Shown here in pieces: positions 33,725-41,441 of a stretch of 64,000 nucleotides of DNA. How positions within the stretch are numbered: position 1 is the first letter of the stretch; the number at the start of each line of letters is the position of its first letter. The stretch is from contig JBAOHC010000022.1 in assembly GCA_037046735.1 (NCBI GenBank), positions 1-64,000 of the forward strand, in the 5' to 3' direction. This DNA comes from JADKAV01 sp037046735 (GTDB taxonomy: Bacteria > Actinomycetota > Actinomycetes > S36-B12 > UBA10799). The notes under the pieces are model-generated. The model saw nothing but the letters and a program-made list of their open reading frames with translations. It was not told where the DNA came from and ran no database searches. The translations under genes and the position numbers were made by a program.

Positions 33725-34384
33725 GTGCTTGAACTGATCATCGGCATTCTGCCGTTTGCCGTCGGAGTGTTCGCATCTCCGCTGCCGGTGGTCATCGCCA
33801 TCGTCATGCTCTTCACGCCGCACGCACGGCCCACATCGGTGACCTACGTCGTGACCTGGGTGACCGGGCTCACCGCGGTGACGATCCTGTTCATCCTCAT
33901 GGCCGGCGCCCTGGAACAGCAAGACGAGCCCCGGGGCTGGCTGACCTGGCTGCGCATCATTCTGGGCGTCCTCGTGCTCGTGATGGGTGTGCGGATGTGG
34001 CTCGGCCGCACGGTCGATCACACCCCACCCTGGTTGACCAGCCTGATGAATGCCGGCTCCCGTGAGGCGCTTCGCTACGGGATCCTGATGTCTGCTGCGA
34101 ACCCGAAAGAACTGCTGATGGCGCTGGCCGCCGGCCTGGCCATCGGGACCAGTGGCCTCGGCTTCGCGCCATCGGCGGTGGCCTTGGTGGTCTTCGTCGC
34201 CGTGGGGGCTGCGAGTGTGGCGGGGCCGCTGATCGTGTTCCTGCTCGGCGGCGACAAGACGCTGGCACGACTGGAGCGTGCGCGGGAGTGGTTGCAGACG
34301 AACAACACATCGGTGGCCGCGGTCGTGATGATCGTGATCGGCCTACTGTTGCTGATCGGTGGGGTCCTCAAGCTCATCGGGTAG
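33725..34384 (+). CDS. GAP-family (Sap/LysE-superfamily) membrane protein
   Basis: 219 residues from GTG 33725, with a weak GACAAT box six nucleotides upstream. There are six predicted helices; the first is LIIGILPFAVGVFASPLPVV, with the proline-rich turn seen in LysE-type exporters, and the repeat half is MSAANPKELLMALAAGLAIG. It resembles the GAP/Sap (sulfolipid-1-addressing) family of actinobacteria. The cargo is unknown. It is convergent with the WhiB gene, sharing a terminator. Confidence 0.75.
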   Translation: MLELIIGILPFAVGVFASPLPVVIAIVMLFTPHARPTSVTYVVTWVTGLTAVTILFILMAGALEQQDEPRGWLTWLRIILGVLVLVMGVRMWLGRTVDHTPPWLTSLMNAGSREALRYGILMSAANPKELLMALAAGLAIGTSGLGFAPSAVALVVFVAVGAASVAGPLIVFLLGGDKTLARLERAREWLQTNNTSVAAVVMIVIGLLLLIGGVLKLIG

Positions 34385-34393
34385 AAAAGAAAT

Positions 34394-34426
34394 GAGGGCC
34401 CCGGGCGGGCAATGCCCAGGGCCCTC
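34394..34426. terminator. Bidirectional terminator between convergent genes
   Basis: GAGGGCCC-GGGC / GCCC-GGGCCCTC, 12 paired bases, one mismatch, 7-nt loop. AGAAAAGAAAT precedes it, which serves as a U run for the minus-strand whiB transcript. Confidence 0.8.
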
Positions 34427-34465
34427 GTGCCGCATCACAGGGGAGGGGGCTGGATGCGGCAGGTC

Positions 34466-34759
34466 TTAAACAGCGATGCCGAGCTTGCGCTGCTGGTAGA
34501 GGCTGGCCAGTTCGTCCTCGCCGAGGCCGCCCCAGATGCCATAGGGCTCACGCACGGCGAGCGCATGTTCCAAGCACATCTTGCGTACCGGGCACTCGGC
34601 GCAGATGGCCTTGGCGCGATTGGTGCGTACGACGCGGGCAGCGCCCCGCTCACCTTCGGGGTGGAAGAAGACGGCGGAGTTCTCGCCCCGGCAGGCGCCA
34701 TGCATCTGCCAGTCCCAATGGTCGGTATTTGTGCCGGGAAGCCGGGAGAGCTCTGCCAT
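34466..34759 (-). CDS. whiB3: WhiB-family iron-sulfur regulator (WhiB3/WhiD type)
   Basis: 97 residues from ATG 34759. The four [4Fe-4S] cysteines are Cys23, Cys53, Cys56 and Cys62 (GACRG, ICAECPVRKMC). The beta-turn GIWGG spans 74-78. NTDHWDWQMHGAC and SAVFFHPEGERGAARV match WhiB3/WhiD rather than WhiB1 or WhiB7. It acts as a redox-responsive partner of a sigma factor. The location beside groEL1 and upstream of bldM/guaB matches both M. tuberculosis whiB3 and Streptomyces whiD. The C-terminus (YQQRKLGIAV) is short. Confidence 0.9.
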   Translation of the reverse strand: MAELSRLPGTNTDHWDWQMHGACRGENSAVFFHPEGERGAARVVRTNRAKAICAECPVRKMCLEHALAVREPYGIWGGLGEDELASLYQQRKLGIAV

Positions 34760-34788
34760 GATGACCCCTTCTTTCTGCTGTACACCCT

Positions 34789-34817
34789 ACGGTAATAACG
34801 TTTCAAAACCGTGTCAA
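34789..34817 (-). promoter_or_regulatory. Promoter of the WhiB gene
   Basis: On the minus strand, TTGACA (34812-34817) and TACCGT (34789-34794) are separated by 17 bp. The leader of about 25 nt contains GAAGGGG as ribosome-binding site. It is the clearest -35/-10 promoter in the window. Confidence 0.75.
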
Positions 34818-34979
34818 CCCTTTTTCCTGCAACGATTTTGTTGTCCTTATCTGATCCCCAATAGATGAACGCTGATGCAGGTTTTCTGTAAAGGAGTGGT
34901 CAAGGAGTCTTATGGTCGGCACTGCCGACACGTCCGGTGAAAAGGTGCGCGTGTGCTGTAGTCGGGTAACACTCGGGGA

Positions 34980-35837
34980 ATGGCGAAATCGGCGGTCACC
35001 CTGTCCTCAGGTGCGGTGGCCCGGCAGCTGGGGATCTCGCCGGCCACTCTGCGGACATGGGCCCACCGCTATGGGATCGAGCCGTCGGCGCGCAGCGAGG
35101 GCTCCCACCGGCGCTACACCCCTGAGGATGTCGACCGGTTGGTGGCAATGCAGCGGCTGATCCGCAGCGGGGTGCCGGTCGCCGATGCGGCGGCGCAGGT
35201 CAGGGATGGCGCCCCGGAGCCTGTGGTTTGCGTGCCCGACAGTCCCCGCGAGCTGATGCCTCACCGGGTGCGGTCGTTGTGGGAGGCCGCCCAGGCGCTG
35301 GACGGGCAGCGCTGCGCTTCGATGATCGCCGAGGCGGTGCGCGACAAGGGGGTGCTACCTACCTGGGAAAGCGTGGTGCGGCCGGTGTTGGAGAAGGCGG
35401 GGGAGCAGTGGGAACGCGATCAGGTGGGGATCGACGTCGAACATGTGCTGTCCGACGCGGTGACGGCTGGGCTCATGATCGACCGGCCAGTGCGCCGCGA
35501 GGGAGTGCTGATCGCAGCGACTGCCTCAGAGGATCACGTCCTGCCCATGTACGCGCTGCGCGCCGCGTTGGCTGAGAACGGTGTGGGTGCCGAACTGCTG
35601 ACCGCGCGCACTCCTGCCCGCACCCTGGGCGAAGCGGCGAAACGCCTGCATCCAGGGGTAATCATCTTGTGGGCGCAGTTGCAGGACAACGCAGACCTCC
35701 ACGGTTTCGACCAGGTGCCGGGGCTGCGGCCGAGGCCCGCGCTGGCCGCGGCCGGGCCTGGCTGGACGACCCCGACGCCCTGGCCGCATCTTGGTGATCT
35801 CCAGCAAGCCGTCAACTTCGTTCGCAGCCACGTGTGA
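34980..35837 (+). CDS. MerR-family regulator with B12-binding domain (CarH/LitR-like)
   Basis: 285 residues. The N-terminal winged helix is GAVARQLGISPATLRTWAHR then RRYTPEDVDRLVAM. Residues about 95-165 form the four-helix cap, with Trp144 and, exactly ten residues on, Glu154-His155, giving the W-x9-EH signature of adenosylcobalamin photoreceptors. The Rossmann domain starts at about 175, with TASEDHVLP (Glu184, His186) at the lower axial ligand position; a proline replaces the usual following glycine. It may be a light- or B12-responsive repressor. No carotenoid or photolyase genes are in the window. TAACAC lies seven nucleotides before ATG 34980. Confidence 0.8.
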   Translation: MAKSAVTLSSGAVARQLGISPATLRTWAHRYGIEPSARSEGSHRRYTPEDVDRLVAMQRLIRSGVPVADAAAQVRDGAPEPVVCVPDSPRELMPHRVRSLWEAAQALDGQRCASMIAEAVRDKGVLPTWESVVRPVLEKAGEQWERDQVGIDVEHVLSDAVTAGLMIDRPVRREGVLIAATASEDHVLPMYALRAALAENGVGAELLTARTPARTLGEAAKRLHPGVIILWAQLQDNADLHGFDQVPGLRPRPALAAAGPGWTTPTPWPHLGDLQQAVNFVRSHV

Positions 35838-35845
35838 GTCGGCAA

Positions 35846-35851
35846 TAGTCT
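35846..35851 (+). promoter_or_regulatory. -10 box of the helical-repeat gene (leaderless)
   Basis: TAGTCT is six nucleotides before ATG 35858, in the 20-nt gap after the MerR gene. Confidence 0.5.
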
Positions 35852-35857
35852 TGATCC

Positions 35858-36745
35858 ATGGCGCTTCACCCCGGTCTTGAGCGTGCGGAGTGGGCGGTGT
35901 TCCATGGGGCGATCAATGACGCCATTCCCCTGCTGGATGCGTTGACCGACCTCGACGGCCGTTCGCTGGTGTACGAACGCTGGTTGCGGGCCGTCGCGCT
36001 GGGGGCATGTGGGAGGTACGGGGAAGCACTCGACATCGTCGAGCAGATCTCCACAGGCACCCCTGAGTATTCGATGGCACGATCGCTGCGCGCCAGTCTG
36101 CTGCGGCAACTGGGCGTGCATGATGCGGCCCTGCTGGCCGATCGGGAAGCGATGTCCAGCGCGGCTACCCCCGGAGCCGCGATCGAGGCCATGACGGGTC
36201 TGTCCGCCGATGCCGTCGGGCTGCAGGATGCGCTGACGGCGACCACGATGATCTCGCAGGCCTCGTCACTGCTGGAACGGGTGGCGGCCGACCCAGCCAG
36301 CGCCCCCATGTGGTGGCGACACCGCGTCCGATTGTCCTGGGTGCAATGTGAGGTCGCACTGCTGTCCTCGGATCCACCGAGGGCGGTCGAACATGCCCGG
36401 CGGGCGCTGGCCGCGGCCGAAGCGGCGACGGCGCCTCGGCATGTCGCCAAGAGTCTGCTGTTCACCGCTGTCAGCCAGATCGACGCCGGCCAGCGCGCTG
36501 AGGCCATCCCCAATCTGCGCCGCTCCCTGATGCTCAGCACGACGATGGGATTCCTCGCCGTCGCGTGGCCCACCCACGCCGTACTGGCCGCGTTGGTCGC
36601 GCAGACCGATGCGAAAGTGGCCCAGCAGCACTTCGCGGCGGCGGCCACGATCACCGCCACGCTGCGTGAGGGCCTGACCGGTGATCTCGCGGCCCGGTGG
36701 GACGCGCGCGCCGACATCCGTGCGCTGCAGCGCGCTGCTCAGTAG
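35858..36745 (+). CDS. Helical-repeat (TPR-like) protein of unknown function
   Basis: 295 residues with no signal peptide. It is almost entirely alpha-helical and rich in Ala and Leu, with TPR-like pairs: AEWAVFHGAINDAIPLLDAL, RYGEALDIVEQIS, HDAALLADREAM, PPRAVEHARRALAAAEAA and QRAEAIPNLRRSLMLS. I do not recognise a named family. It lies between a MerR regulator and a BldM-like regulator on the same strand, so a signalling or scaffold role is an inference only. Confidence 0.75.
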   Translation: MALHPGLERAEWAVFHGAINDAIPLLDALTDLDGRSLVYERWLRAVALGACGRYGEALDIVEQISTGTPEYSMARSLRASLLRQLGVHDAALLADREAMSSAATPGAAIEAMTGLSADAVGLQDALTATTMISQASSLLERVAADPASAPMWWRHRVRLSWVQCEVALLSSDPPRAVEHARRALAAAEAATAPRHVAKSLLFTAVSQIDAGQRAEAIPNLRRSLMLSTTMGFLAVAWPTHAVLAALVAQTDAKVAQQHFAAAATITATLREGLTGDLAARWDARADIRALQRAAQ

Positions 36746-36839
36746 CCTTCCGCCCCGTCGTGAAGACGAATCGGCGTTCAAGCCCTGCTCAATGTACGCC
36801 GATAGGGGGAATAGTTGAAGAAATGAGGTGGAAGGGCCC

Positions 36840-37427
36840 GTGACCTCCGTACTGATCGTCGATGATGCACCCGCAGTTCGCGATGGACTCCGGCGGCTGG
36901 TGAGCACCCTGCCGGGAGTGCGGGCGGTGGCCTTGGCCAGCAGCGGGGAAGAGGCCCTGTCACGCTACGTGATGGAACGTCCCGACCTGGTTCTGCTGGA
37001 TGTGCGGATGCCGGGCATGAGCGGGCTGGAATGTGCCCGACGACTGCTGCACTCCGATCCGGGCGTCCGGATCGTCATGCTCACCGCCGGCGAGGACCCG
37101 CAGGCGGTCGCCACTGCCGTGGCCAACGGGGCCGCGGGCTACATCAGCAAGGATGCCACCAAGTTGGAGATGGCACTGGCCATCCAACACGTCGGCGCCG
37201 ACGGTCGCCCTCGCAGCGCCCCGGTCGTCGAGTTCCACCTCTCCGAACGCGAGACCCAGGTCCTGCACGGGATGTCACGCGGATTGTCCAATGGCGAGAT
37301 CGGCCGGGAGTTGTACCTCTCCGAGGACACCATCAAGACCCACGCCAGGCGACTCTTCCGCAAACTGCACGCGGCCGACCGCGCTCAAGCCGTGGCAGTG
37401 GGACTTCGCGCGGGAGTCATCAGCTAG
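36840..37427 (+). CDS. bldM: NarL/LuxR-type response regulator, BldM-like
   Basis: 195 residues from GTG 36840, with GAGGTGGAAGG just upstream; GTG 36828 is an alternative. The receiver domain has Asp8/Asp9, the phosphoacceptor Asp54 in VLLDVRMPG, Thr82 and Lys104, so all classical residues are kept. The C-terminal LuxR helix-turn-helix is LSNGEIGRELYLSEDTIKTH then ARRLFRKLHAADRAQAVAVG, very close to my memory of Streptomyces BldM. No histidine kinase is nearby, so it is an orphan regulator. WhiD-BldM-guaB is the Streptomyces order. Confidence 0.85.
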   Translation: MTSVLIVDDAPAVRDGLRRLVSTLPGVRAVALASSGEEALSRYVMERPDLVLLDVRMPGMSGLECARRLLHSDPGVRIVMLTAGEDPQAVATAVANGAAGYISKDATKLEMALAIQHVGADGRPRSAPVVEFHLSERETQVLHGMSRGLSNGEIGRELYLSEDTIKTHARRLFRKLHAADRAQAVAVGLRAGVIS

Positions 37428-37432
37428 CCGCG

Positions 37433-37438
37433 TAACCT
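37433..37438 (+). promoter_or_regulatory. -10 box of guaB (leaderless)
   Basis: TAACCT is seven nucleotides before ATG 37446, directly after the bldM-like stop. Confidence 0.55.
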
Positions 37439-37445
37439 TGTCGGC

Positions 37446-38939
37446 ATGGAGTCCACCCCCCACGACCGCTTCGCTCCCTTCGGCCTGACTTTCGATGACG
37501 TCCTGCTGGTCCCTGGCGCCTCCGATGTGGTGCCCAGTGAGGTCGACACCAGCACGCAGTTGACGCGCACCCTTCGGGTGCACGCACCCCTGGTGAGCAG
37601 CGCCATGGACACGGTCACAGAGGCGCGGATGGCGATCGCGATGGCTCGCATCGGCGGAGTCGGGGTACTGCATCGCAACATGAGCATCGACGATCAGGCC
37701 CTGCAGGTGGACATGGTCAAGCGCTCTGAGGCGGGGATGGTCAGCAACCCCGTCACGTGCGGGCCGGACGACACGCTGGCGGCGGTTGACGCGATGTGCC
37801 GCAGGTACCGGATCTCCGGGCTGCCGGTGGTCGATGCCGAAGGCCGGCTGCTGGGCATCGTCACCAACCGGGACATGCGTTTCGAGGAGAACCGCAGTGT
37901 CGCGGTGCGCGAGATCATGACCCCCGCGCCGCTGGTGTGCGGCCACCTGGGGATCGCTCCGGAGGAGGCGCTGGGGCTGCTGCGACGGCACAAGATCGAA
38001 AAGCTGCCCCTGGTGGATGAGGACAACCGGGTCCGGGGCCTGATCACTGTCAAGGACTTCCTCAAGAGCGAGGCCTACCCTGATGCGACCAAGGACGCCG
38101 CCGGACGGCTGGTGGTCGGGGCCGCAGTGGGCGTCGGGCAGGACTCCTACGACCGGGCGTTGGCCCTCGTGCAGGCGGGTGTGGACTTCGTCGTAGTCGA
38201 CACTGCCCATGGGCACAGCACCGGGGTTCTCGAGATGGTCGCCAAGATCAAAAGTGATACCGGGATCGAGGTCATCGGGGGCAACATCGCCACTGGGGAG
38301 GCGGCAGCAGCACTGGCGGCGGCAGGAGCCGATGCCGTCAAGGTCGGTGTGGGGCCAGGGTCGATCTGCACCACCCGCGTGGTGGCCGGCGTCGGCGTCC
38401 CGCAGATCACGGCCATTCACGAAGTCAGCGAGGTGACCCGGCCGCTGGGCGTGCCGGTCATCGCCGACGGCGGTCTGCAGTACAGCGGTGATATCGCCAA
38501 GGCGCTGGTGGCCGGCGCGGATTCGGTGATGCTGGGGTCATTGCTGGCCGGCTGTGAGGAGTCGCCCGGGGATGTGGTCTTTGTCAACGGCAAGCAGTTC
38601 AAGCAGTACCGCGGTATGGGTTCCCTGGGCGCCATGCAGAGTCGGGGGGAGGCCAAGTCCTACTCCAAGGATCGGTACTTCCAAGACGATGTGCTCAGCG
38701 ACGACAAGCTCGTGCCCGAGGGCATCGAGGGTCAGGTGCCCTACCAGGGCAAGGTCTCGGTCGTTGCCCACCAACTGATCGGCGGGCTGCGGGCAGCCAT
38801 GGGCTACAGCGGTGCCGGCACCGTCTCGGAGTTGCACGCCAAGGGCCGTTTCGTGCGCATCACCGCGGCAGGTTTGAAGGAAAGTCATCCGCACGACATC
38901 CAGATGACGGTGGAAGCCCCGAACTACCACCGCCACTGA
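37446..38939 (+). CDS. guaB: Inosine-5'-monophosphate dehydrogenase
   Basis: 497 residues. It oxidises IMP to XMP, the committed step to GMP. The N-terminal GLTFDDVLLVPGASDV, two CBS domains (about residues 95-215; MVSNPVTCGPDDTLAAVDAM, VREIMTPAPLVCGHLG), the catalytic loop GPGSICTTRVVAGVG with Cys308, the flap RGMGSLGAMQ and the C-terminal Arg-Tyr region are intact. It corresponds to the functional GuaB2 of mycobacteria. It is followed by guaB3 with its own promoter. Confidence 0.97.
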   Translation: MESTPHDRFAPFGLTFDDVLLVPGASDVVPSEVDTSTQLTRTLRVHAPLVSSAMDTVTEARMAIAMARIGGVGVLHRNMSIDDQALQVDMVKRSEAGMVSNPVTCGPDDTLAAVDAMCRRYRISGLPVVDAEGRLLGIVTNRDMRFEENRSVAVREIMTPAPLVCGHLGIAPEEALGLLRRHKIEKLPLVDEDNRVRGLITVKDFLKSEAYPDATKDAAGRLVVGAAVGVGQDSYDRALALVQAGVDFVVVDTAHGHSTGVLEMVAKIKSDTGIEVIGGNIATGEAAAALAAAGADAVKVGVGPGSICTTRVVAGVGVPQITAIHEVSEVTRPLGVPVIADGGLQYSGDIAKALVAGADSVMLGSLLAGCEESPGDVVFVNGKQFKQYRGMGSLGAMQSRGEAKSYSKDRYFQDDVLSDDKLVPEGIEGQVPYQGKVSVVAHQLIGGLRAAMGYSGAGTVSELHAKGRFVRITAAGLKESHPHDIQMTVEAPNYHRH

Positions 38940-38987
38940 TCACCGTTCGGTGGTACGGGTGCGGCGAGCATGGCCCGCGTGAGCGCG

Positions 38988-38993
38988 TACGCT
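38988..38993 (+). promoter_or_regulatory. -10 box of guaB3 (leaderless)
   Basis: TACGCT is eight nucleotides before GTG 39002. Confidence 0.5.
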
Positions 38994-39001
38994 AGTGCCC
39001 C

Positions 39002-40111
39002 GTGAGTGACATCGTGATCGGACTGTCCAAGTCGGCTCGCGCCGGCTACTCCTTCGACGACGTGGCCGTCGCCCCGCATCGCCGTACGCGTGATCCGGAG
39101 GCTGTGGACCTGGGCTGGCAGATCGACGCTTACGGGTTCGCCCTGCCCTTGGTGGCCGCGCCGATGGATTCGATCATGTCCCCGGAGACGGCGATCGAGA
39201 TGGGGCAGGCCGGCTGCCTGGGCGTGCTGAACCTGGAGGGTCTCTGGACGCGTTACGCGGATCCCAGCGATGCCTTCGAGCAGATCCGGGCCGCTTCGGC
39301 GCACGATTCGGTCGCACTTCTGCAGCGGCTCTACGCCGAGCCCATCAAGCCTGAACTGATCATCGAGCGGGTGCGGCAGATGCGCGCGGCGAACATCACG
39401 GTCGCTGCTTCCCTGTCGCCGCAGAAGACCCATGATCTCTTCGGTCACGTCATCGAGGCTGGTGTGGATGTGTTCGTGATCCGCGGCACGACGGTGAGCG
39501 CTGAACATGTCAGCGCGGGCAACGAGCCGTTGAACCTCAAGCGCTTCATCTACGAACTGGACGTGCCCGTGCTGGTGGGCGGGGTGGCTACCTACCAGTC
39601 GGCGCTGCATCTGATGCGCGCCGGGGCGGCGGGAGTGCTGGTCGGCTTCGGTGGCGGCGCCACGCATACCACCGCCGACGTGCTTGGCGTGCGGGTACCC
39701 ATGGCCACGGCGGTGGCCGACGTCGCTGCCGCCCGACGTGACTATCTCGACGAATCCGGGGGGCGCTACGTGCACGTGGTGGCGGACGGAGCGATGGGCC
39801 GCAGCGGAGACATTGTCAAAGCGATCGCCTGTGGCGCCGATGCGGCGATGGTGGGATCACCGCTCGCGCGGGCCAGTGAGGCCCCGGGCGCGGGCAAACA
39901 TTGGGGAATGGAGGCCACCCATGCGGAGTTGCCGCGTGGGGAGGTCGTCGAGTTCGAGACCCTCGGCACGCTCGCGGAGGTCATCCATGGGCCATCTCAC
40001 GTCAGCGACGGGACGATGAACCTCGCCGGTGCCGTGCGCCGCTCGATCGCTCTGTGCGGGTACACCGATGCCAAGAGCTTCCAACGGGTCGAGATGGTGC
40101 AGGCCCACTAG
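39002..40111 (+). CDS. guaB3: GuaB3-family IMPDH/GMP-reductase-like protein
   Basis: 369 residues from GTG 39002. It is a TIM-barrel related to GuaB but lacks the CBS domains. The nucleotide-binding part has AAPMDSIMSPETAIEMGQAG, and the loop that carries the catalytic cysteine in IMPDH here reads VLVGFGGGATHTTADVLG, with no cysteine. True IMPDH activity is therefore unlikely. The family is present beside guaB in nearly all actinobacteria, and its reaction in them was long unsettled. A terminator-like hairpin follows at 40192. Confidence 0.88.
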   Translation: MSDIVIGLSKSARAGYSFDDVAVAPHRRTRDPEAVDLGWQIDAYGFALPLVAAPMDSIMSPETAIEMGQAGCLGVLNLEGLWTRYADPSDAFEQIRAASAHDSVALLQRLYAEPIKPELIIERVRQMRAANITVAASLSPQKTHDLFGHVIEAGVDVFVIRGTTVSAEHVSAGNEPLNLKRFIYELDVPVLVGGVATYQSALHLMRAGAAGVLVGFGGGATHTTADVLGVRVPMATAVADVAAARRDYLDESGGRYVHVVADGAMGRSGDIVKAIACGADAAMVGSPLARASEAPGAGKHWGMEATHAELPRGEVVEFETLGTLAEVIHGPSHVSDGTMNLAGAVRRSIALCGYTDAKSFQRVEMVQAH

Positions 40112-40374
40112 GGGCGCGACCGCGGACGAACGCCTGTCGGTCGATCCGCTCCGGGGCCGCTTCTCCGGGGTTATTGGTCTTCTGTGCGGCGTTTTCGGCC
40201 CAACTAGGCCCGAAAAGGTCGTGTGGCGGGCGAAATTGACGAACGCCTGTACGGCGGACGAACGCCTGGCACGGGCGGCCGTAAACCACTTACCGCATGC
40301 CGGGGTCAGTCATCCCCGACGACGCCCGGGCCGCTTCCAGTCGCGCGCCCGGCACCCGGGAACCGGCGACCGCC
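40112..40374. repeat. Intergenic region with GACGAACGCCT repeats
   Basis: Three copies of GACGAACGCCT occur at about 40123, 40239 and 40257, two preceded by GCG. A further copy is at about 55325, and a variant (GACGAACGGCTG) is at 33545. All are intergenic. No gene is visible between guaB3 and the L,D-transpeptidase gene. Confidence 0.6.
40192..40216. terminator. Terminator between convergent guaB3 and L,D-transpeptidase genes
   Basis: TTTTCGG pairs with CCGAAAA, with further C-G pairs inside (GGCC / GGCC). The A/T-rich outer stem gives T runs on both strands, which suits a bidirectional terminator. Confidence 0.6.
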
Positions 40375-41226
40375 TCAGACCCGCGGCATCCCGTATCCAC
40401 CGAGGGCGGCGGACTTGCCCTTCCAGTAGTTGCCGTAAACGAAGACCTCGTCACGTACCGACAGTTGGTTCCACAGCCAGTCCTGGTCCCGCGGCCAGGT
40501 GCGCACGCAGCCATGGGACTGCGGAACCGTGCGGATAGCCTTGCGCACACCGTGGAACGCGATGCCGCGGTCGAAGTAGATGGGACGGTAGAGCCCCGGC
40601 CGGCCGTCGGGCTCTGGGAACAGCGTGCTGCGCTGCCAGCGGTTCACCTTGTAGTAGACCCGCTTGAAGCCCGTCCGCGTGGCGTGCGGGCCGAGGTCTT
40701 TGCCCGTGCTGACCGGCAGCACGCGCAGGATGGTGCCCTTGCCGTCGGTGATGTACGCGGTCTGACATGTGAGGTTGACCAGGGCCTTGACCGATCGGAG
40801 CCGCTTGGGCAGGCCCGGCAACGTCGTCGTGGTGGTGATCCGGTTGATCAGCTCCGGCGTTGGCAGCTCCCGGGTGGCCTTGTAGCCGGTGAGATCCCGG
40901 AAGACGCACATACCCCGTCGGGTGCCGGGTGTGATCACGCCGTCGGCAATCCCGGTGGGCAGCCCCAGGGCGGCCAGTTGGGACTCCATGGCCATTTCCG
41001 GACTGATCGTGATTGGCGTTTGCGACGGTGTCGCCGCGGGCGTCACCGTCGGGTCCGGGACGACCGGCGACGGGCTGGCGGTCTCGCTGGGACTGGAGGT
41101 GGCTGGACTGACGGAGCTGGACGGGTCGTCGCCGGGTCCGGCGGCGACAGGCGCGGTGCCGATCGCTGCGAGGGCCACGGGGGTCACGAGGGCAGCACCG
41201 ATGACCCAACGGGCGGCGGGAAGCAT
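40375..41226 (-). CDS. Secreted L,D-transpeptidase (YkuD domain)
   Basis: 283 residues from ATG 41226. It has a signal peptide (WVIGAALVTPVALAAIGTAP), a Ser/Thr/Pro-rich linker (about residues 35-75), a peptidoglycan-binding-like segment (LAALGLPTGIADGVITPGTR) and a C-terminal YkuD catalytic domain. IAFHGV supplies the conserved His, and SHGCVR carries the catalytic Cys. It probably forms 3-3 cross-links or anchors proteins to peptidoglycan. TAGCGT sits six nucleotides before the start, so the mRNA is probably leaderless. Confidence 0.9.
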   Translation of the reverse strand: MLPAARWVIGAALVTPVALAAIGTAPVAAGPGDDPSSSVSPATSSPSETASPSPVVPDPTVTPAATPSQTPITISPEMAMESQLAALGLPTGIADGVITPGTRRGMCVFRDLTGYKATRELPTPELINRITTTTTLPGLPKRLRSVKALVNLTCQTAYITDGKGTILRVLPVSTGKDLGPHATRTGFKRVYYKVNRWQRSTLFPEPDGRPGLYRPIYFDRGIAFHGVRKAIRTVPQSHGCVRTWPRDQDWLWNQLSVRDEVFVYGNYWKGKSAALGGYGMPRV

Positions 41227-41232
41227 AGGGCC

Positions 41233-41238
41233 ACGCTA
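41233..41238 (-). promoter_or_regulatory. -10 box of the L,D-transpeptidase gene (leaderless)
   Basis: TAGCGT on the minus strand lies six nucleotides before ATG 41226. Confidence 0.5.
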
Positions 41239-41429
41239 ACCTGCCTCGAACAATTGCCCGCTAGGAGCGTGAAATGGTCCGGTAGTCGGTCACGCCCGGC
41301 GACGACGCAAGTTGAATGTTCGACTTTCGGCGGAATTGGTGGGCCGGAATTGACGCTGAGTCCAGGCATAAACCTGACTCGGGTGTCAATAAGAACGGGA
41401 TTCCCTGGTCGCCATCAGGCACGCGGGTT

Positions 41430-41435
41430 TATCGT
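41430..41435 (+). promoter_or_regulatory. -10 box of the aldehyde dehydrogenase gene (leaderless)
   Basis: TATCGT lies six nucleotides before ATG 41442. Confidence 0.5.
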
Positions 41436-41441
41436 GCGCAT

